From NCBI GenBank assembly GCA_039811185.1, contig JBDHYF010000001.1, forward strand, positions 248,001 through 312,000: a stretch of 64,000 nucleotides of DNA, written 5' to 3'. The stretch comes from JAEZDR01 sp039811185. GTDB lineage: Bacteria > Bacteroidota > Bacteroidia > Chitinophagales > Chitinophagaceae. The notes under the pieces were generated by a model, which had not been told where the DNA came from, did not search any database, and was given only the letters and a program-made list of their open reading frames with translations. The position numbers and the translations under genes were made by a program. This document shows positions 25,007 through 33,405 of this stretch, piece by piece (the stretch's first letter is position 1; each line of letters begins with the position of its first letter).

Positions 25007-26596
25007 ATGGATGTTTCAAATTTTAATAAAGACAGAAAAAAAGGAAGAAAACCGGCCATCGAACTCAGCTCGATGGTGTATGGCAAGCTGCCTCCACAAG
25101 CAAAAGAGCTGGAGGAAGCAGTACTCGGGGCCATCATGCTGGAAAAAGGCGCTTTCGACACGATTGTTGAAATCCTAACACCAGAATGTTTTTATGTTGA
25201 CGGCCATCAGCGCATATTTAAAGCCTTTCAGTCGTTGGCGCAAAACAGCATGCCCATTGATATTTTAACGGTTGTTGAAGAGCTGAAGTTCCGTCAGGAG
25301 CTTGATTTGGTGGGCGGCGCCTATAATGTTACCCGCCTCACAAATATGGTGGTATCCACGGCAAATATTGAAGCGCACGCAAGAATCATTCTTCAAAAAT
25401 TTATTCAGCGCGAACTTATCCGCATCAGCGGCGAAATTATTGCCGACGCCTACGAAGACAGCACCGACGTTTTTGATTTACTCGATGAGAGCGAAACAAA
25501 AATGTTCAACATCACCAATAACTACCTGAAGAAAAACTACGACGATATTGGTAATGTACTGGCAAAAACAATTAACCGAATTGATGAGTTGCGCAACCGG
25601 ACCGAAGATATTTCCGGCGTGTCGAGCGGCTTCCGAAGTTTGGATAGCGTAACTTTCGGATGGCAGCCTACCGACCTCATCATTCTTGCAGCGCGTCCGG
25701 CGGTGGGTAAAACCGCATTTGCGCTCAATCTTGCCCGCAATGCGGCGCTAAGCCCCACAAAGCCCACACCCGTTGCTTTCTTTTCGCTTGAGATGAGCGC
25801 CGGGCAATTAGTGTCGAGAATTTTGTCGGCCGAAAGCGAGATCCCGCTCAGTAAAATCACCCGGGGCAAACTCGAAAATTACGAATACGAACAGCTGCAC
25901 AGCCGCGGTATCCGCCGGTTGGAGCAGGCGCCAATTTATATCGACGATACGGCGGCACTGAATATTTTCGAGTTCCGTGCGAAAGCAAGAAGGCTCGTTA
26001 ACAAAAACAAGGTTGGATTAATCATTATCGACTACCTGCAACTGATGAGCGGCTCAGGCGACAAACATGGCAATCGCGAACAGGAAATCAGCACCATTTC
26101 GCGTAACCTGAAAAGCCTTGCAAAAGAATTAAACATCCCCATCATTGCACTGAGCCAGTTAAGCCGTGCAGTAGAAAGCCGGAAAGAGAGTAAAATTCCG
26201 CAACTGAGCGACCTTCGTGAGTCGGGTGCCATCGAACAAGATGCCGACATGGTAATGTTTATTTACCGCCACGATTATTATGAAATTAAGGCCGACGAAA
26301 ACGGCGAAAGCACTACCGGCCAAACCATCATAAAAATTGCAAAACACCGTAACGGATCGCTCGAAACCATTCATCTGACAGCTAATCTGGAAATTCAAAA
26401 GTTTGAAGAATCAGCCAACCAAGGCTTTGGAAACTCTTCTTATTCAAATTTTAAGAAGCCCGGCGGTTCGCCATTTTCGGATGACAACACAGCCGCACCG
26501 GATGGTGGAAAGCTGTATATTGAAAAGCCCAGCCGGATGAATAAAAACGACTTCGATTCGTTTAACGATACGCCGGAAGAGGACGACGTTTTTTAA
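25007..26596 (+). CDS. dnaB: Replicative DNA helicase DnaB
   Basis: The hexameric 5'-3' helicase that opens the replication fork and recruits primase. The 529-residue protein has the N-terminal DnaB domain (KELEEAVLGAIMLEKGAFD, about residues 30-130) and the RecA-like C-terminal domain with Walker A ARPAVGKTAFALN, the Walker B region GLIIIDYLQLM and DLRESGAIEQDADMV. A tail of about 60 residues rich in Ser, Asp and Pro follows. No intein is present. The ATG giving MDVSNFNKD is preferred over a TTG two codons upstream. The next gene starts 3 bases after its stop. Confidence 0.97.
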   Translation: MDVSNFNKDRKKGRKPAIELSSMVYGKLPPQAKELEEAVLGAIMLEKGAFDTIVEILTPECFYVDGHQRIFKAFQSLAQNSMPIDILTVVEELKFRQELDLVGGAYNVTRLTNMVVSTANIEAHARIILQKFIQRELIRISGEIIADAYEDSTDVFDLLDESETKMFNITNNYLKKNYDDIGNVLAKTINRIDELRNRTEDISGVSSGFRSLDSVTFGWQPTDLIILAARPAVGKTAFALNLARNAALSPTKPTPVAFFSLEMSAGQLVSRILSAESEIPLSKITRGKLENYEYEQLHSRGIRRLEQAPIYIDDTAALNIFEFRAKARRLVNKNKVGLIIIDYLQLMSGSGDKHGNREQEISTISRNLKSLAKELNIPIIALSQLSRAVESRKESKIPQLSDLRESGAIEQDADMVMFIYRHDYYEIKADENGESTTGQTIIKIAKHRNGSLETIHLTANLEIQKFEESANQGFGNSSYSNFKKPGGSPFSDDNTAAPDGGKLYIEKPSRMNKNDFDSFNDTPEEDDVF

Positions 26597-26599
26597 TCC

Positions 26600-27379
26600 A
26601 TGATCAGTAAAAAACTACATCTTTTTTTAAACCGGAAGGCTGAACAATACAATCAGCCTTTTTTTATTGCCTCTGATCCCGTCTCGATACCGCATCGTTA
26701 TTCAGTAAAACAAGACGTTGAGATCGCGGCTTTTTTCGCAGCCGTTTTCGCCTGGGGTAAGCGCGCCATCATCATTAAAAAAACAACGGAGCTTCTCGCG
26801 CTAATGGACAACGCTCCTTACAGCTTTATAACCGGTTTTCGCGAACACGATTTACGTAATTTCCTATCCTTCAGGCACCGTACTTTCAATACAACCGATT
26901 TGCTGTATTTTATTTCGTTTTTGCGCCATCATTACGCTCGCTATCCTTCGCTGGAAGACGCATTCCTACCGCATTACGGCGCGTTGACCGAGGAACCGGT
27001 TAAGGCCGGTCTCATCCATTTTCATCAATATTTTTTCTCGCTGGAAGATGCACCGGACCGTACAAAAAAGCATATCTCAACACCGGCGCGAAAGTCGGCC
27101 TGTAAACGCTTGAACATGTTTTTGCGATGGATGGTAAGAAAGGACGATAAGGGCGTTGACTTTGGCCTTTGGAACAAGCTTAACCAAAAAAATCTTATCT
27201 GCCCGCTCGATTTGCATGTGGCAAGAGTAGCAAGAAATTTGCAATTGCTGACCCGAAAGCAAAACGACTGGCAGGCTGCAATGGAACTTACCGAGAACCT
27301 TCGCAGGTTAGATGCAGCCGACCCGGTGAAATACGATTTTGCGCTCTTTGGATTAGGTGTGATGGAAGGGTATCATTAA
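26600..27379 (+). CDS. TIGR02757 family protein of unknown function
   Basis: A 259-residue protein matching my recollection of the TIGR02757 (DUF2400) family, common in Bacteroidota. Typical features are the N-terminal DPVSIPHRYS and DVEIAAFFAAVFAWGKRA, the mid segment ACKRLNMFLRWMVRKDDKGVDFGLW, and the end DPVKYDFALFGLGV. The family has a helix-hairpin-helix-like fold reminiscent of DNA glycosylases, but no activity is established. The gene is 3 bases downstream of dnaB and so is probably expressed with it. Confidence 0.85.
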   Translation: MISKKLHLFLNRKAEQYNQPFFIASDPVSIPHRYSVKQDVEIAAFFAAVFAWGKRAIIIKKTTELLALMDNAPYSFITGFREHDLRNFLSFRHRTFNTTDLLYFISFLRHHYARYPSLEDAFLPHYGALTEEPVKAGLIHFHQYFFSLEDAPDRTKKHISTPARKSACKRLNMFLRWMVRKDDKGVDFGLWNKLNQKNLICPLDLHVARVARNLQLLTRKQNDWQAAMELTENLRRLDAADPVKYDFALFGLGVMEGYH

Positions 27380-27408
27380 GAAACCACTTATCTTTAAAAA
27401 AATTGATT

Positions 27409-27867
27409 ATGAAAACAGCAACAGAACTGGCGGAACGCATAAACGATATGTATCAGGGAGAAAACTGGTCGGGGTTAAATTTAAAAGATTTGTTGGCCGA
27501 CATAAGTTTTTCTGAAGCCACTACGTTAACCAAAGTTTCTAACTACAGCATCGCCTCGGTTGTTGCCCACATCATTTATTATCTGAAATCGGTAACCAAT
27601 AACATGGAGTCGGACGATGTGGATATTAGAGAAGAGAAAGGTTTTCAAATAAAAAATATGGAGGGCGATGTGGACTGGCAGGAGTTACTGCGTACGCTTG
27701 GCCTTGCGGTTGCTAACCTCGTAAACAAAATCAACGACATGGATGCAAATGAAAATATTGAGACGTTTCAGATCGACAGAAATCTTCACGCAGCCATCGA
27801 GCACTGTTACTACCACTTAGGGCAACTGCTGTTTTTAAAAAGGATGTTGCGCAGCGCTATTCCGTAA
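27409..27867 (+). CDS. DinB-like four-helix protein
   Basis: A 152-residue helical protein resembling the DinB/YfiT superfamily of putative metal-dependent enzymes. Candidate metal-binding His residues are in SIASVVAHIIYYL and in the C-terminal HAAIEHCYYHLGQLLFLKRM. Substrate and role are unknown; relatives include bacillithiol-dependent transferases. I chose the ATG giving MKTATELAER over a TTG two codons earlier. It stands alone between the dnaB pair and yicC. Confidence 0.75.
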   Translation: MKTATELAERINDMYQGENWSGLNLKDLLADISFSEATTLTKVSNYSIASVVAHIIYYLKSVTNNMESDDVDIREEKGFQIKNMEGDVDWQELLRTLGLAVANLVNKINDMDANENIETFQIDRNLHAAIEHCYYHLGQLLFLKRMLRSAIP

Positions 27868-27924
27868 CCGCAATCGTTTGCAGGAAGCGGAGGGCATTGC
27901 GTACTTTTACCGCAAAACTTTTAT

Positions 27925-28800
27925 ATGATCTATTCCATGACGGGTTATGGCCGTGCCGAGGCTTTTATTGGCGACATGAATTTCCTTGTTGAAATTAAAT
28001 CGCTCAACGGAAAGCAGTACGATGTGCGCCTAACACTGCCTGCGCTTTTAAAGCCGTTTGAAATAGAAGTGAGGAATATATTGAACCAGCAACTGCAGCG
28101 TGGCAGCATCGAATGTATTATTACCATTAAACAAAACGGAGCCTTAAAACCCATATCCATTAATACGGCACTTGCAGAAGCCTACTACCTTCCCATATCC
28201 GAGCTGGCAGATAAACTGAAACTATCTCCGGAGAATATTTTATCAACACTTTTAAAGCTGCCCGATGTGGTGAACCCGGCGGTGGAAGTAATTGGCGAGA
28301 ACGACTGGCTTTCGTTCAGGGCCTTGCTGGAAGAGGCCATTCGCGAACTAAACAGCCATCGCGAAAATGAAGGCCGGATTCTGGAGGCAGATTTAAAAGA
28401 AAGGATTGCGAACATTGAAAAAGAACAGGACCGGGTTGCATTGCTTGAAGTGGGCCGACGCAAAAAGGTGAAAGACGGTTTAATAAAGCTGCTTGAAGAA
28501 CACGTAGGAAAAGATGCTTACGATGCCAACCGGCTGGAGCAGGAATTGATTTATTATATCGAAAAAATTGACATCAGCGAAGAGCAGGTGCGGCTAAAAA
28601 ACCACTGCAATTATTTCAACGAAATTTTGGCCGACGAACAGATTTCCAAAGGCAAAAAACTATCATTTATTTTGCAGGAAATTGGGCGTGAAATAAATAC
28701 TACCGGCTCAAAAGCATACGACTCCGACATTCAGAAATCGGTTGTGATAATGAAGGACGAATTAGAAAAAGCAAAAGAACAAGTGTTGAATGTGCTATAA
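27925..28800 (+). CDS. YicC-family endoribonuclease
   Basis: A 291-residue YicC protein, a family shown to include endoribonucleases acting on structured RNA. The N-terminal MIYSMTGYGRAEA and LNGKQYDVRL, and the C-terminal GKKLSFILQEIGREINTTGSKA, which is the DUF1732 signature, are both intact. The gene overlaps gldH by 11 bases, so translation may be coupled. A near match to the -7 consensus (TACTTTTA) lies 16 bases upstream of the start. Confidence 0.92.
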   Translation: MIYSMTGYGRAEAFIGDMNFLVEIKSLNGKQYDVRLTLPALLKPFEIEVRNILNQQLQRGSIECIITIKQNGALKPISINTALAEAYYLPISELADKLKLSPENILSTLLKLPDVVNPAVEVIGENDWLSFRALLEEAIRELNSHRENEGRILEADLKERIANIEKEQDRVALLEVGRRKKVKDGLIKLLEEHVGKDAYDANRLEQELIYYIEKIDISEEQVRLKNHCNYFNEILADEQISKGKKLSFILQEIGREINTTGSKAYDSDIQKSVVIMKDELEKAKEQVLNVL

Positions 28801-29260
28801 AAAAATTTTACCTCTTTTTGTTTTAGTGGCCGTAAGTTGTTTGGCGTTGCCGTCATGCAAAAAACTGGACCTTTATCAAAAACTGAAGTGGTTTCCCGAG
28901 CAAAGATGGTCATCGTCCGACACCGCTTCGTTTCAGTTTAACATTGAAGATTCTTCTTTTTATAAAATCTATTTTGTGGTTCGCCATACCGACGCATACC
29001 ATTTCAACAATATTTGGCTGAATATGCAGGTGCAGGATCCCGATACTATTTATACACTGCGCCGCGAATTTATTTTAGCCGATAATAGCCGGTGGATGGG
29101 AAGCGGAATGGGCGATGTGTTTGAACACCGGCTGGCTTTCTCCAATACACCGAGCCGGTTTAAGCCGGGAAGTTATCGGTTTAAAATGGCGCCCGCTATG
29201 CGGGAAGATCCACTGGAAAATATAATTAACGTGGGCATCCGGCTGGAGCGGCAACCTTAA
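28790..29260 (+). CDS. gldH: Gliding motility lipoprotein GldH
   Basis: GldH is a lipoprotein needed for gliding motility and assembly of the type IX secretion machinery in Bacteroidota, although homologues also occur in non-gliding members. The 156-residue protein has a lipoprotein signal peptide (KKILPLFVLVAVSCLALPSC) and the family core VVRHTDAYHFNNIWLNM and LEDPLENIINVGIRLE-like end. Other gld genes are not in the window. It overlaps yicC and is followed after 13 bases by a histidine kinase gene. Confidence 0.85.
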   Translation: MCYKKILPLFVLVAVSCLALPSCKKLDLYQKLKWFPEQRWSSSDTASFQFNIEDSSFYKIYFVVRHTDAYHFNNIWLNMQVQDPDTIYTLRREFILADNSRWMGSGMGDVFEHRLAFSNTPSRFKPGSYRFKMAPAMREDPLENIINVGIRLERQP

Positions 29261-29273
29261 ACAGCGGCGTTTT

Positions 29274-30239
29274 ATGCAAAAAAAACTTTACCTCATAACG
29301 GGTGTATATTGGTTTTTGTTGCTGTACATTCTGGCAGCGCTTTTATGGTGGTTTATTGCGCTCGAAAATCAAAACGATGTGATTACAGAAATCCGTGTTT
29401 CGGAGCTGCAGATGTCCGATCCGCAGTACGCGGATAAATTAGCTGCTGTAAAGGATCAGCGCAAGGTGAAAAACTTTCAGTTTGTAGGCGAGGGCATTAC
29501 CTTTCTTGTAATTATTTTGGTGGGCGCCATTTTTGTCTATCGCTCTACACGAAAAGAAATTCGCTTTTCGAAGCAGCAACAAAATTTCATGATGGCCATT
29601 ACACACGAGTTAAAAACACCAATTGCCGTAACGAAGCTAAACCTCGAAACGCTTCAGAAAAGAAAGCTGTCCGAAGAAAAAGTGGACCGGCTGATGCACA
29701 CAACTTTAAAAGAAGTGAACCGGCTGAATCAGCTCTGTAATAACGTGCTTTACAGCACGCAACTGCAATTCAACAAGCAGGTTTTTCTTTTTGAAAATAT
29801 GCAGCTGAGTCAGGTGGTGCGCAACATTTGCGAGCATAACCGCGATCGGTTTCCCAACCTTGAAATACAAGAAATCATTGAAGACAATGTGGAGATTTCA
29901 GGCGATGAACTTGCCATAGAACTGCTTCTGAATAACCTGATAGAAAATGCGGTTAAATACGCCGGAATACAGCATCCGATTAAGGTTAGTCTTTCAGCGC
30001 ACAATGGTTGGGCAAGCCTTGCTGTTGCCGACATGGGGCCGGGTATAACGGAGCAGGAAAAAAAGAAGGTGTTTGAAATTTTCTACCGCGTCGGAAACGA
30101 AACCACGCGCAATGCAAAAGGCACCGGCTTAGGATTGTTTTTATCGCGCCGCATAGTGAAACAGCACAACGGAAAAATATCTATCAGAAACAATGTGCCA
30201 TGCGGCACTGTGATTGCCATCAGCTTTCCATTAAAATAA
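29274..30239 (+). CDS. Sensor histidine kinase
   Basis: A 321-residue membrane kinase with two transmembrane helices (about residues 10-30 and 72-90) enclosing a short 40-residue periplasmic segment. There is no HAMP domain. The phosphoacceptor is His111 in ITHELKTPI, and the ATP-binding domain has the N-box NNLIENAVKY, G1 DMGPGI and G2 GTGLGLFLS. No response regulator is adjacent; an OmpR-type regulator at 46473-47177 is the only full regulator in the window and pairing is speculative. It lies 13 bases downstream of gldH. Confidence 0.93.
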   Translation: MQKKLYLITGVYWFLLLYILAALLWWFIALENQNDVITEIRVSELQMSDPQYADKLAAVKDQRKVKNFQFVGEGITFLVIILVGAIFVYRSTRKEIRFSKQQQNFMMAITHELKTPIAVTKLNLETLQKRKLSEEKVDRLMHTTLKEVNRLNQLCNNVLYSTQLQFNKQVFLFENMQLSQVVRNICEHNRDRFPNLEIQEIIEDNVEISGDELAIELLLNNLIENAVKYAGIQHPIKVSLSAHNGWASLAVADMGPGITEQEKKKVFEIFYRVGNETTRNAKGTGLGLFLSRRIVKQHNGKISIRNNVPCGTVIAISFPLK

Positions 30240-30244
30240 CCGGC

Positions 30245-30252
30245 TACATTTG
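30245..30252 (+). promoter_or_regulatory. -7 promoter element directly before pdxH
   Basis: TACATTTG matches TAnnTTTG exactly and ends 8 bases before the pdxH ATG, so the transcript would have a leader of only a few bases or none. No good -33 element is seen in the preceding kinase coding sequence. Confidence 0.45.
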
Positions 30253-30260
30253 CTAAAAAA

Positions 30261-30902
30261 ATGAACCGCAGCATTGCCGATATCCGCTTCGATTATAAGT
30301 TGAAAACATTAAACGAAACGGACGTTGCTGACACTCCCCTGCAACAATTTTCTGTTTGGTGGAAAGAAGCTGTTGACAGTGAAATATTCGAAGTGAATGC
30401 AATGACGCTCGCCACTGTTGATAAAAGGGGCGCCGCGGATGCCCGCATTGTTTTGCTGAAAGATTTTACGAATGAGGGATTTGTATTTTTCACCAATTAT
30501 CAAAGCAACAAAGGGCGTCAAATTGAAAACAACGAGCAGGTTTGTTTGTTGTTTTTCTGGAAGGAGCTGGAGCGTCAGGTTAAGATAAAAGGCGTGGCAG
30601 AAAAAATAAGCGCGGCCGACAGCGATGCATACTTCTGCTCGAGGCCGTTGGGTAGCAGGATTGGAGCCTGGTGCAGCCCGCAAAGCGAACACATCAGCAG
30701 CAGGGCTGTGTTGGAGGAAAACGTTCGTTACTATACCGGAAAGTTTGCTGATGGCGAGGTGCCACGGCCTCCGCATTGGGGCGGCTATCTTATCCGGCCG
30801 GTTTCAGTGGAATTTTGGCAAGGCAGAAGCAGCCGCTTACACGACAGACTGCTTTACCTGAAAGAAAATGACGGATGGAAGTTGCAGCGTTTAGCGCCAT
30901 AA
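30261..30902 (+). CDS. pdxH: Pyridoxamine 5'-phosphate oxidase PdxH
   Basis: FMN enzyme that oxidises pyridoxine or pyridoxamine 5'-phosphate to pyridoxal phosphate. The 213-residue protein has the FMN-binding regions MTLATVDKRGAADARIVLLK and FFTNYQSNKGRQIENN, the segment SRPLGSRIGAWCSPQSEHI (phosphate and substrate contacts) and the C-terminal signature VEFWQGRSSRLHDRL. Length is typical. It is separated from the convergent thx gene by a bidirectional terminator. Confidence 0.96.
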   Translation: MNRSIADIRFDYKLKTLNETDVADTPLQQFSVWWKEAVDSEIFEVNAMTLATVDKRGAADARIVLLKDFTNEGFVFFTNYQSNKGRQIENNEQVCLLFFWKELERQVKIKGVAEKISAADSDAYFCSRPLGSRIGAWCSPQSEHISSRAVLEENVRYYTGKFADGEVPRPPHWGGYLIRPVSVEFWQGRSSRLHDRLLYLKENDGWKLQRLAP

Positions 30903-30938
30903 AAAAACGGTTGACCTTTCTTCGTCAACCGCTTTTTT
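30901..30938. terminator. Bidirectional terminator between pdxH and thx
   Basis: An 8-bp stem (CGGTTGAC / GTCAACCG, 30908-30931) is flanked by seven A residues on the left and six T residues on the right, so it can terminate transcription from both sides. Confidence 0.88.
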
Positions 30939-31065
30939 ATTCTGCAACATTAGAAGTTCCTAACGAGCTTCTTTTTGTTTGCTTCGTTTCTTTTGCCTTT
31001 CTGCTTTTGCCGAAAGAACCTTTGAAAATTTTACCTCTTTTTGTTTTTTTATCACCTCTTCCCAT
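30937..31065 (-). CDS. 30S ribosomal protein THX
   Basis: A 42-residue basic protein beginning MGRGDKKTKRGKIFKG and continuing SFGKSRKAK, the signature of the small ribosomal protein THX, which sits in the head of the 30S subunit in Thermus and is widespread in Bacteroidota. The ORF could start 18 codons earlier, but the conserved family starts at this methionine. It lies 65 bases downstream of HU on the same strand, so it may be co-transcribed. Genes this small are easily missed. Confidence 0.88.
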   Translation of the reverse strand: MGRGDKKTKRGKIFKGSFGKSRKAKETKQTKRSSLGTSNVAE

Positions 31066-31130
31066 AATTTCTATTTTTATACGTAAACATAAAGAAGCAG
31101 AAGTTGCCTCCTGCTCCATACTGTAATATC

Positions 31131-31403
31131 TTATTTAATTTTCGATGTAAGTCCTTTACCGGCTTTAAAACGCGGAGCTTTTTTAGCTTTAATTTTAATC
31201 GGCTCTTTTGTTTGAGGGTTGCGTCCCATACGCGCAGCGCGCTTGGTTACAGAAAAAGTACCGAATCCAACCAATGTAACTTTATCACCTTTTTTAAGTG
31301 CTTTGGTAACCGCAGAAACAAACGAATCTAATGCAGAGTTAGCCTGGGTTTTTGTTAATCCCACCTCATCGGCAATGTGGGCAACCAGTTCAGCTTTGTT
31401 CAT
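31131..31403 (-). CDS. HU-family DNA-binding protein
   Basis: A 90-residue histone-like protein that bends and compacts DNA as a dimer. It has the N-terminal helices (MNKAELVAHIADEVGLTKTQ), the FGTFSV turn, and the DNA-contacting arm GRNPQTKEPIKIKAKKAPRF with the intercalating proline. Length and sequence are typical of HU; nothing marks it as IHF. A strong -7 promoter element lies about 30 bases upstream, and thx follows. Confidence 0.96.
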   Translation of the reverse strand: MNKAELVAHIADEVGLTKTQANSALDSFVSAVTKALKKGDKVTLVGFGTFSVTKRAARMGRNPQTKEPIKIKAKKAPRFKAGKGLTSKIK

Positions 31404-31431
31404 AATTTAATTTTTAAATTGTTGAGGAGAA

Positions 31432-31439
31432 CAAATGTA
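31432..31439 (-). promoter_or_regulatory. -7 promoter element of the HU gene
   Basis: On the minus strand TACATTTG matches TAnnTTTG exactly, 28 bases before the HU start codon. A TTTTTCTG upstream is a weak -33 candidate with short spacing. Confidence 0.55.
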
Positions 31440-31562
31440 TTAGCTTTTATTGTTCAGAAAAATTTTTCGCGCTTTTAATTTTATTAAATCGCACGTGCAA
31501 ATCATTTACTGGTGCTGCTTTCAGGCGCAGCAAAAGTGAAAACAAACATGCCGACAAACGGT

Positions 31563-31874
31563 TTACGATTTTGAAATCACCTGCATAACGGTGGCAAAGC
31601 TTACAAAATCGTCGTTCCATTTTTGTTGTTTCTGCTTTTCTATGGCAGGCCCGTAAAGCGATTTAAATCGATTGTAATCTTCAATATTTTCGGCAAAAAA
31701 CTGAAGAGCATAGGTTGCGCCTTCTTCTTCGTCCATATCCAGCAAACGAACAAATTGAAAGCCGGTAAAACATCCGCTTTCCATCACCTCGGCAATATAG
31801 GTTTCACGCATCCACAGCTTCCATTTTTCTTCGATTGATGCGTTTACTAAAACAGTTAAATTGTAGATATACAT
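31563..31874 (-). CDS. DUF4286 family protein
   Basis: A 103-residue cytoplasmic protein that fits the DUF4286 family as I recall it: MYIYNLTVLVNASIEEKWKLWM at the start and ATYALQFFAENIEDYNRF in the middle. The fold is probably a ferredoxin-like dimeric barrel. No function is known. It starts 10 bases after the xthA stop and is probably co-transcribed with it, a pairing whose meaning is unclear. Confidence 0.8.
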   Translation of the reverse strand: MYIYNLTVLVNASIEEKWKLWMRETYIAEVMESGCFTGFQFVRLLDMDEEEGATYALQFFAENIEDYNRFKSLYGPAIEKQKQQKWNDDFVSFATVMQVISKS

Positions 31875-31884
31875 ACATGTGTTT

Positions 31885-32652
31885 TTATAATGATAGTTCT
31901 AACATTACAGGACAGTGGTCGCTGTGTTTTACGTGCGGCAATATTGCAGCTCCCTTTAGATGTGGAACCAGGTTTTCGGTTACGGAAATGTAATCGAGCC
32001 GCCACCCTTTATTGTTCAGCCGCACCGAGGGGAAGCGCTGACTCCACCAGGAGTAATGATGCGGATCCTGGTTAAACACCCGGAAGCTGTCTACAAAACC
32101 ATTCGCAAAAAATTTGTCCATCCACTGTCTTTCTTCGGGAAGGAAACCGGTTGTGTTTTGGTTTTTCTTCGGGTCGTGAATGTCTATTTCCTTATGTGCA
32201 ATGTTATAATCGCCACAAACAATCAGCTTGGGTCTTTCTTTTTTTAGTTCGTTCAGATAATTCAGAAAATCGTTCAGCCATTCGTACTTAAAAGCCTGCC
32301 TTATCTCACCCATTGTTCCCGACGGAAAATAAGCGTTAATAAGCGTAAGGTCATTAAAATCGGCGCGAATAATTCTGCCTTCCACATTGCTTTGCTCCAT
32401 GCTGCAACCCATCACCACATTGTCGGGTATCTGTTTTGTGAGAATAGCCACGCCGCTGTACCCCTTCTTTTCTGCCGGGCACCAAAAAGTTTTATATCCG
32501 AGTTCCTCAATACGTTCTACCGGAATATTTTCGAGCTGGGCTTTAATTTCCTGCAAACAAATTACATCGGCCGGATGATCTTTCAGCCAGTCGGCGAAGC
32601 CTTTTGTAATTGCTGCGCGGATGCCGTTCACGTTATAGGAAATAATTCGCAT
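31885..32652 (-). CDS. xthA: Exodeoxyribonuclease III / AP endonuclease
   Basis: Base-excision repair enzyme that cleaves at abasic sites and trims 3' ends. The 255-residue protein has the EEP-fold motifs MRIISYNVNGIRAA, ICLQEIKAQ (metal-binding Glu), GDYNIAH, RLDYISVTE and the C-terminal SDHCPVMLEL with the catalytic Asp-His. Only 21 bases separate its start codon from that of the divergent LOG gene, so its promoter must overlap that gene or be very compact. Confidence 0.95.
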   Translation of the reverse strand: MRIISYNVNGIRAAITKGFADWLKDHPADVICLQEIKAQLENIPVERIEELGYKTFWCPAEKKGYSGVAILTKQIPDNVVMGCSMEQSNVEGRIIRADFNDLTLINAYFPSGTMGEIRQAFKYEWLNDFLNYLNELKKERPKLIVCGDYNIAHKEIDIHDPKKNQNTTGFLPEERQWMDKFFANGFVDSFRVFNQDPHHYSWWSQRFPSVRLNNKGWRLDYISVTENLVPHLKGAAILPHVKHSDHCPVMLELSL

Positions 32653-32673
32653 GGGTTAAATACATTTACAATT

Positions 32674-33405
32674 ATGGACGATGATAAGAAGCGAATCCGT
32701 TCGAAGGAGCACCTTTATTTACGCGGCCCGTTAAAGCGAAGTTCGGAATTAAAATTTGCTGTAAACGTTTTCAAAGAATTTATTGGCGCTTTCAGAACGC
32801 TTCATTTTATGGGGCCGTGTATTACTGTTTTTGGATCGGCGCGGTTTAAGGAAGATCATCCTTTCTATAAAAAAGCAATGGAGTTTGGTAAAGCCATTGC
32901 GGGCATCGGGCTAACAACGATGACGGGTGGCGGACCGGGGATTATGGAAGCCGCAAACCGCGGTGCATTTGAAAACGGCGGCAATTCGGTGGGATGTAAC
33001 ATTCGCCTGCCTTTCGAGCAACAGGCCAATCCCTACCTCCATAAATCGCTCGAGTTCGAACATTTCTTCACACGAAAAACCGTCCTCATTAAATACAGCT
33101 ATGCGTTCATTATTATGCCGGGCGGCTTCGGAACCCTCGACGAGTTTTTTGAAACCCTTACCCTCATCCAAACGAAAACCATCACCCAATTTCCTGTTGT
33201 GGTTTTTGGAAAAGAATTTCACCAACAGTTGCTGGAGCATATTAACGTGATGGCCCGCGAATCGACCATTAACGAACAAGATCTCCAACTGGTTTTATTC
33301 ACCGATGATGTGCAGGAAGCCATGGATCATATAAAAACTTATCTGAAGCAGAACGTTGAGCTGCGAAAATTTCTGCCTATGTGGTGGTTTCTGGAAACCG
33401 CTTAG
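32674..33405 (+). CDS. LOG-family nucleotide 5'-monophosphate phosphoribohydrolase
   Basis: A 243-residue protein of the LOG/TIGR00730 family. The motifs GGGPGIMEAANRG (residues 85-97) and PGGFGTLDE (149-157) define it; related enzymes release the base from cytokinin or purine monophosphates, and some were long mislabelled lysine decarboxylases. It has a longer N-terminal region than plant LOG proteins, as do several bacterial paralogues. The ORF is open much further upstream, but that part overlaps xthA on the other strand; MDDDKKRIRS is the likely start. Its stop overlaps that of convergent cdsA. Confidence 0.88.
   Translation: MDDDKKRIRSKEHLYLRGPLKRSSELKFAVNVFKEFIGAFRTLHFMGPCITVFGSARFKEDHPFYKKAMEFGKAIAGIGLTTMTGGGPGIMEAANRGAFENGGNSVGCNIRLPFEQQANPYLHKSLEFEHFFTRKTVLIKYSYAFIIMPGGFGTLDEFFETLTLIQTKTITQFPVVVFGKEFHQQLLEHINVMARESTINEQDLQLVLFTDDVQEAMDHIKTYLKQNVELRKFLPMWWFLETA

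Noticed and set aside
30875..31126. 83-codon plus-strand ORF opposite thx
   Set aside because: It overlaps the end of pdxH and the bidirectional terminator and is the shadow of the THX gene.
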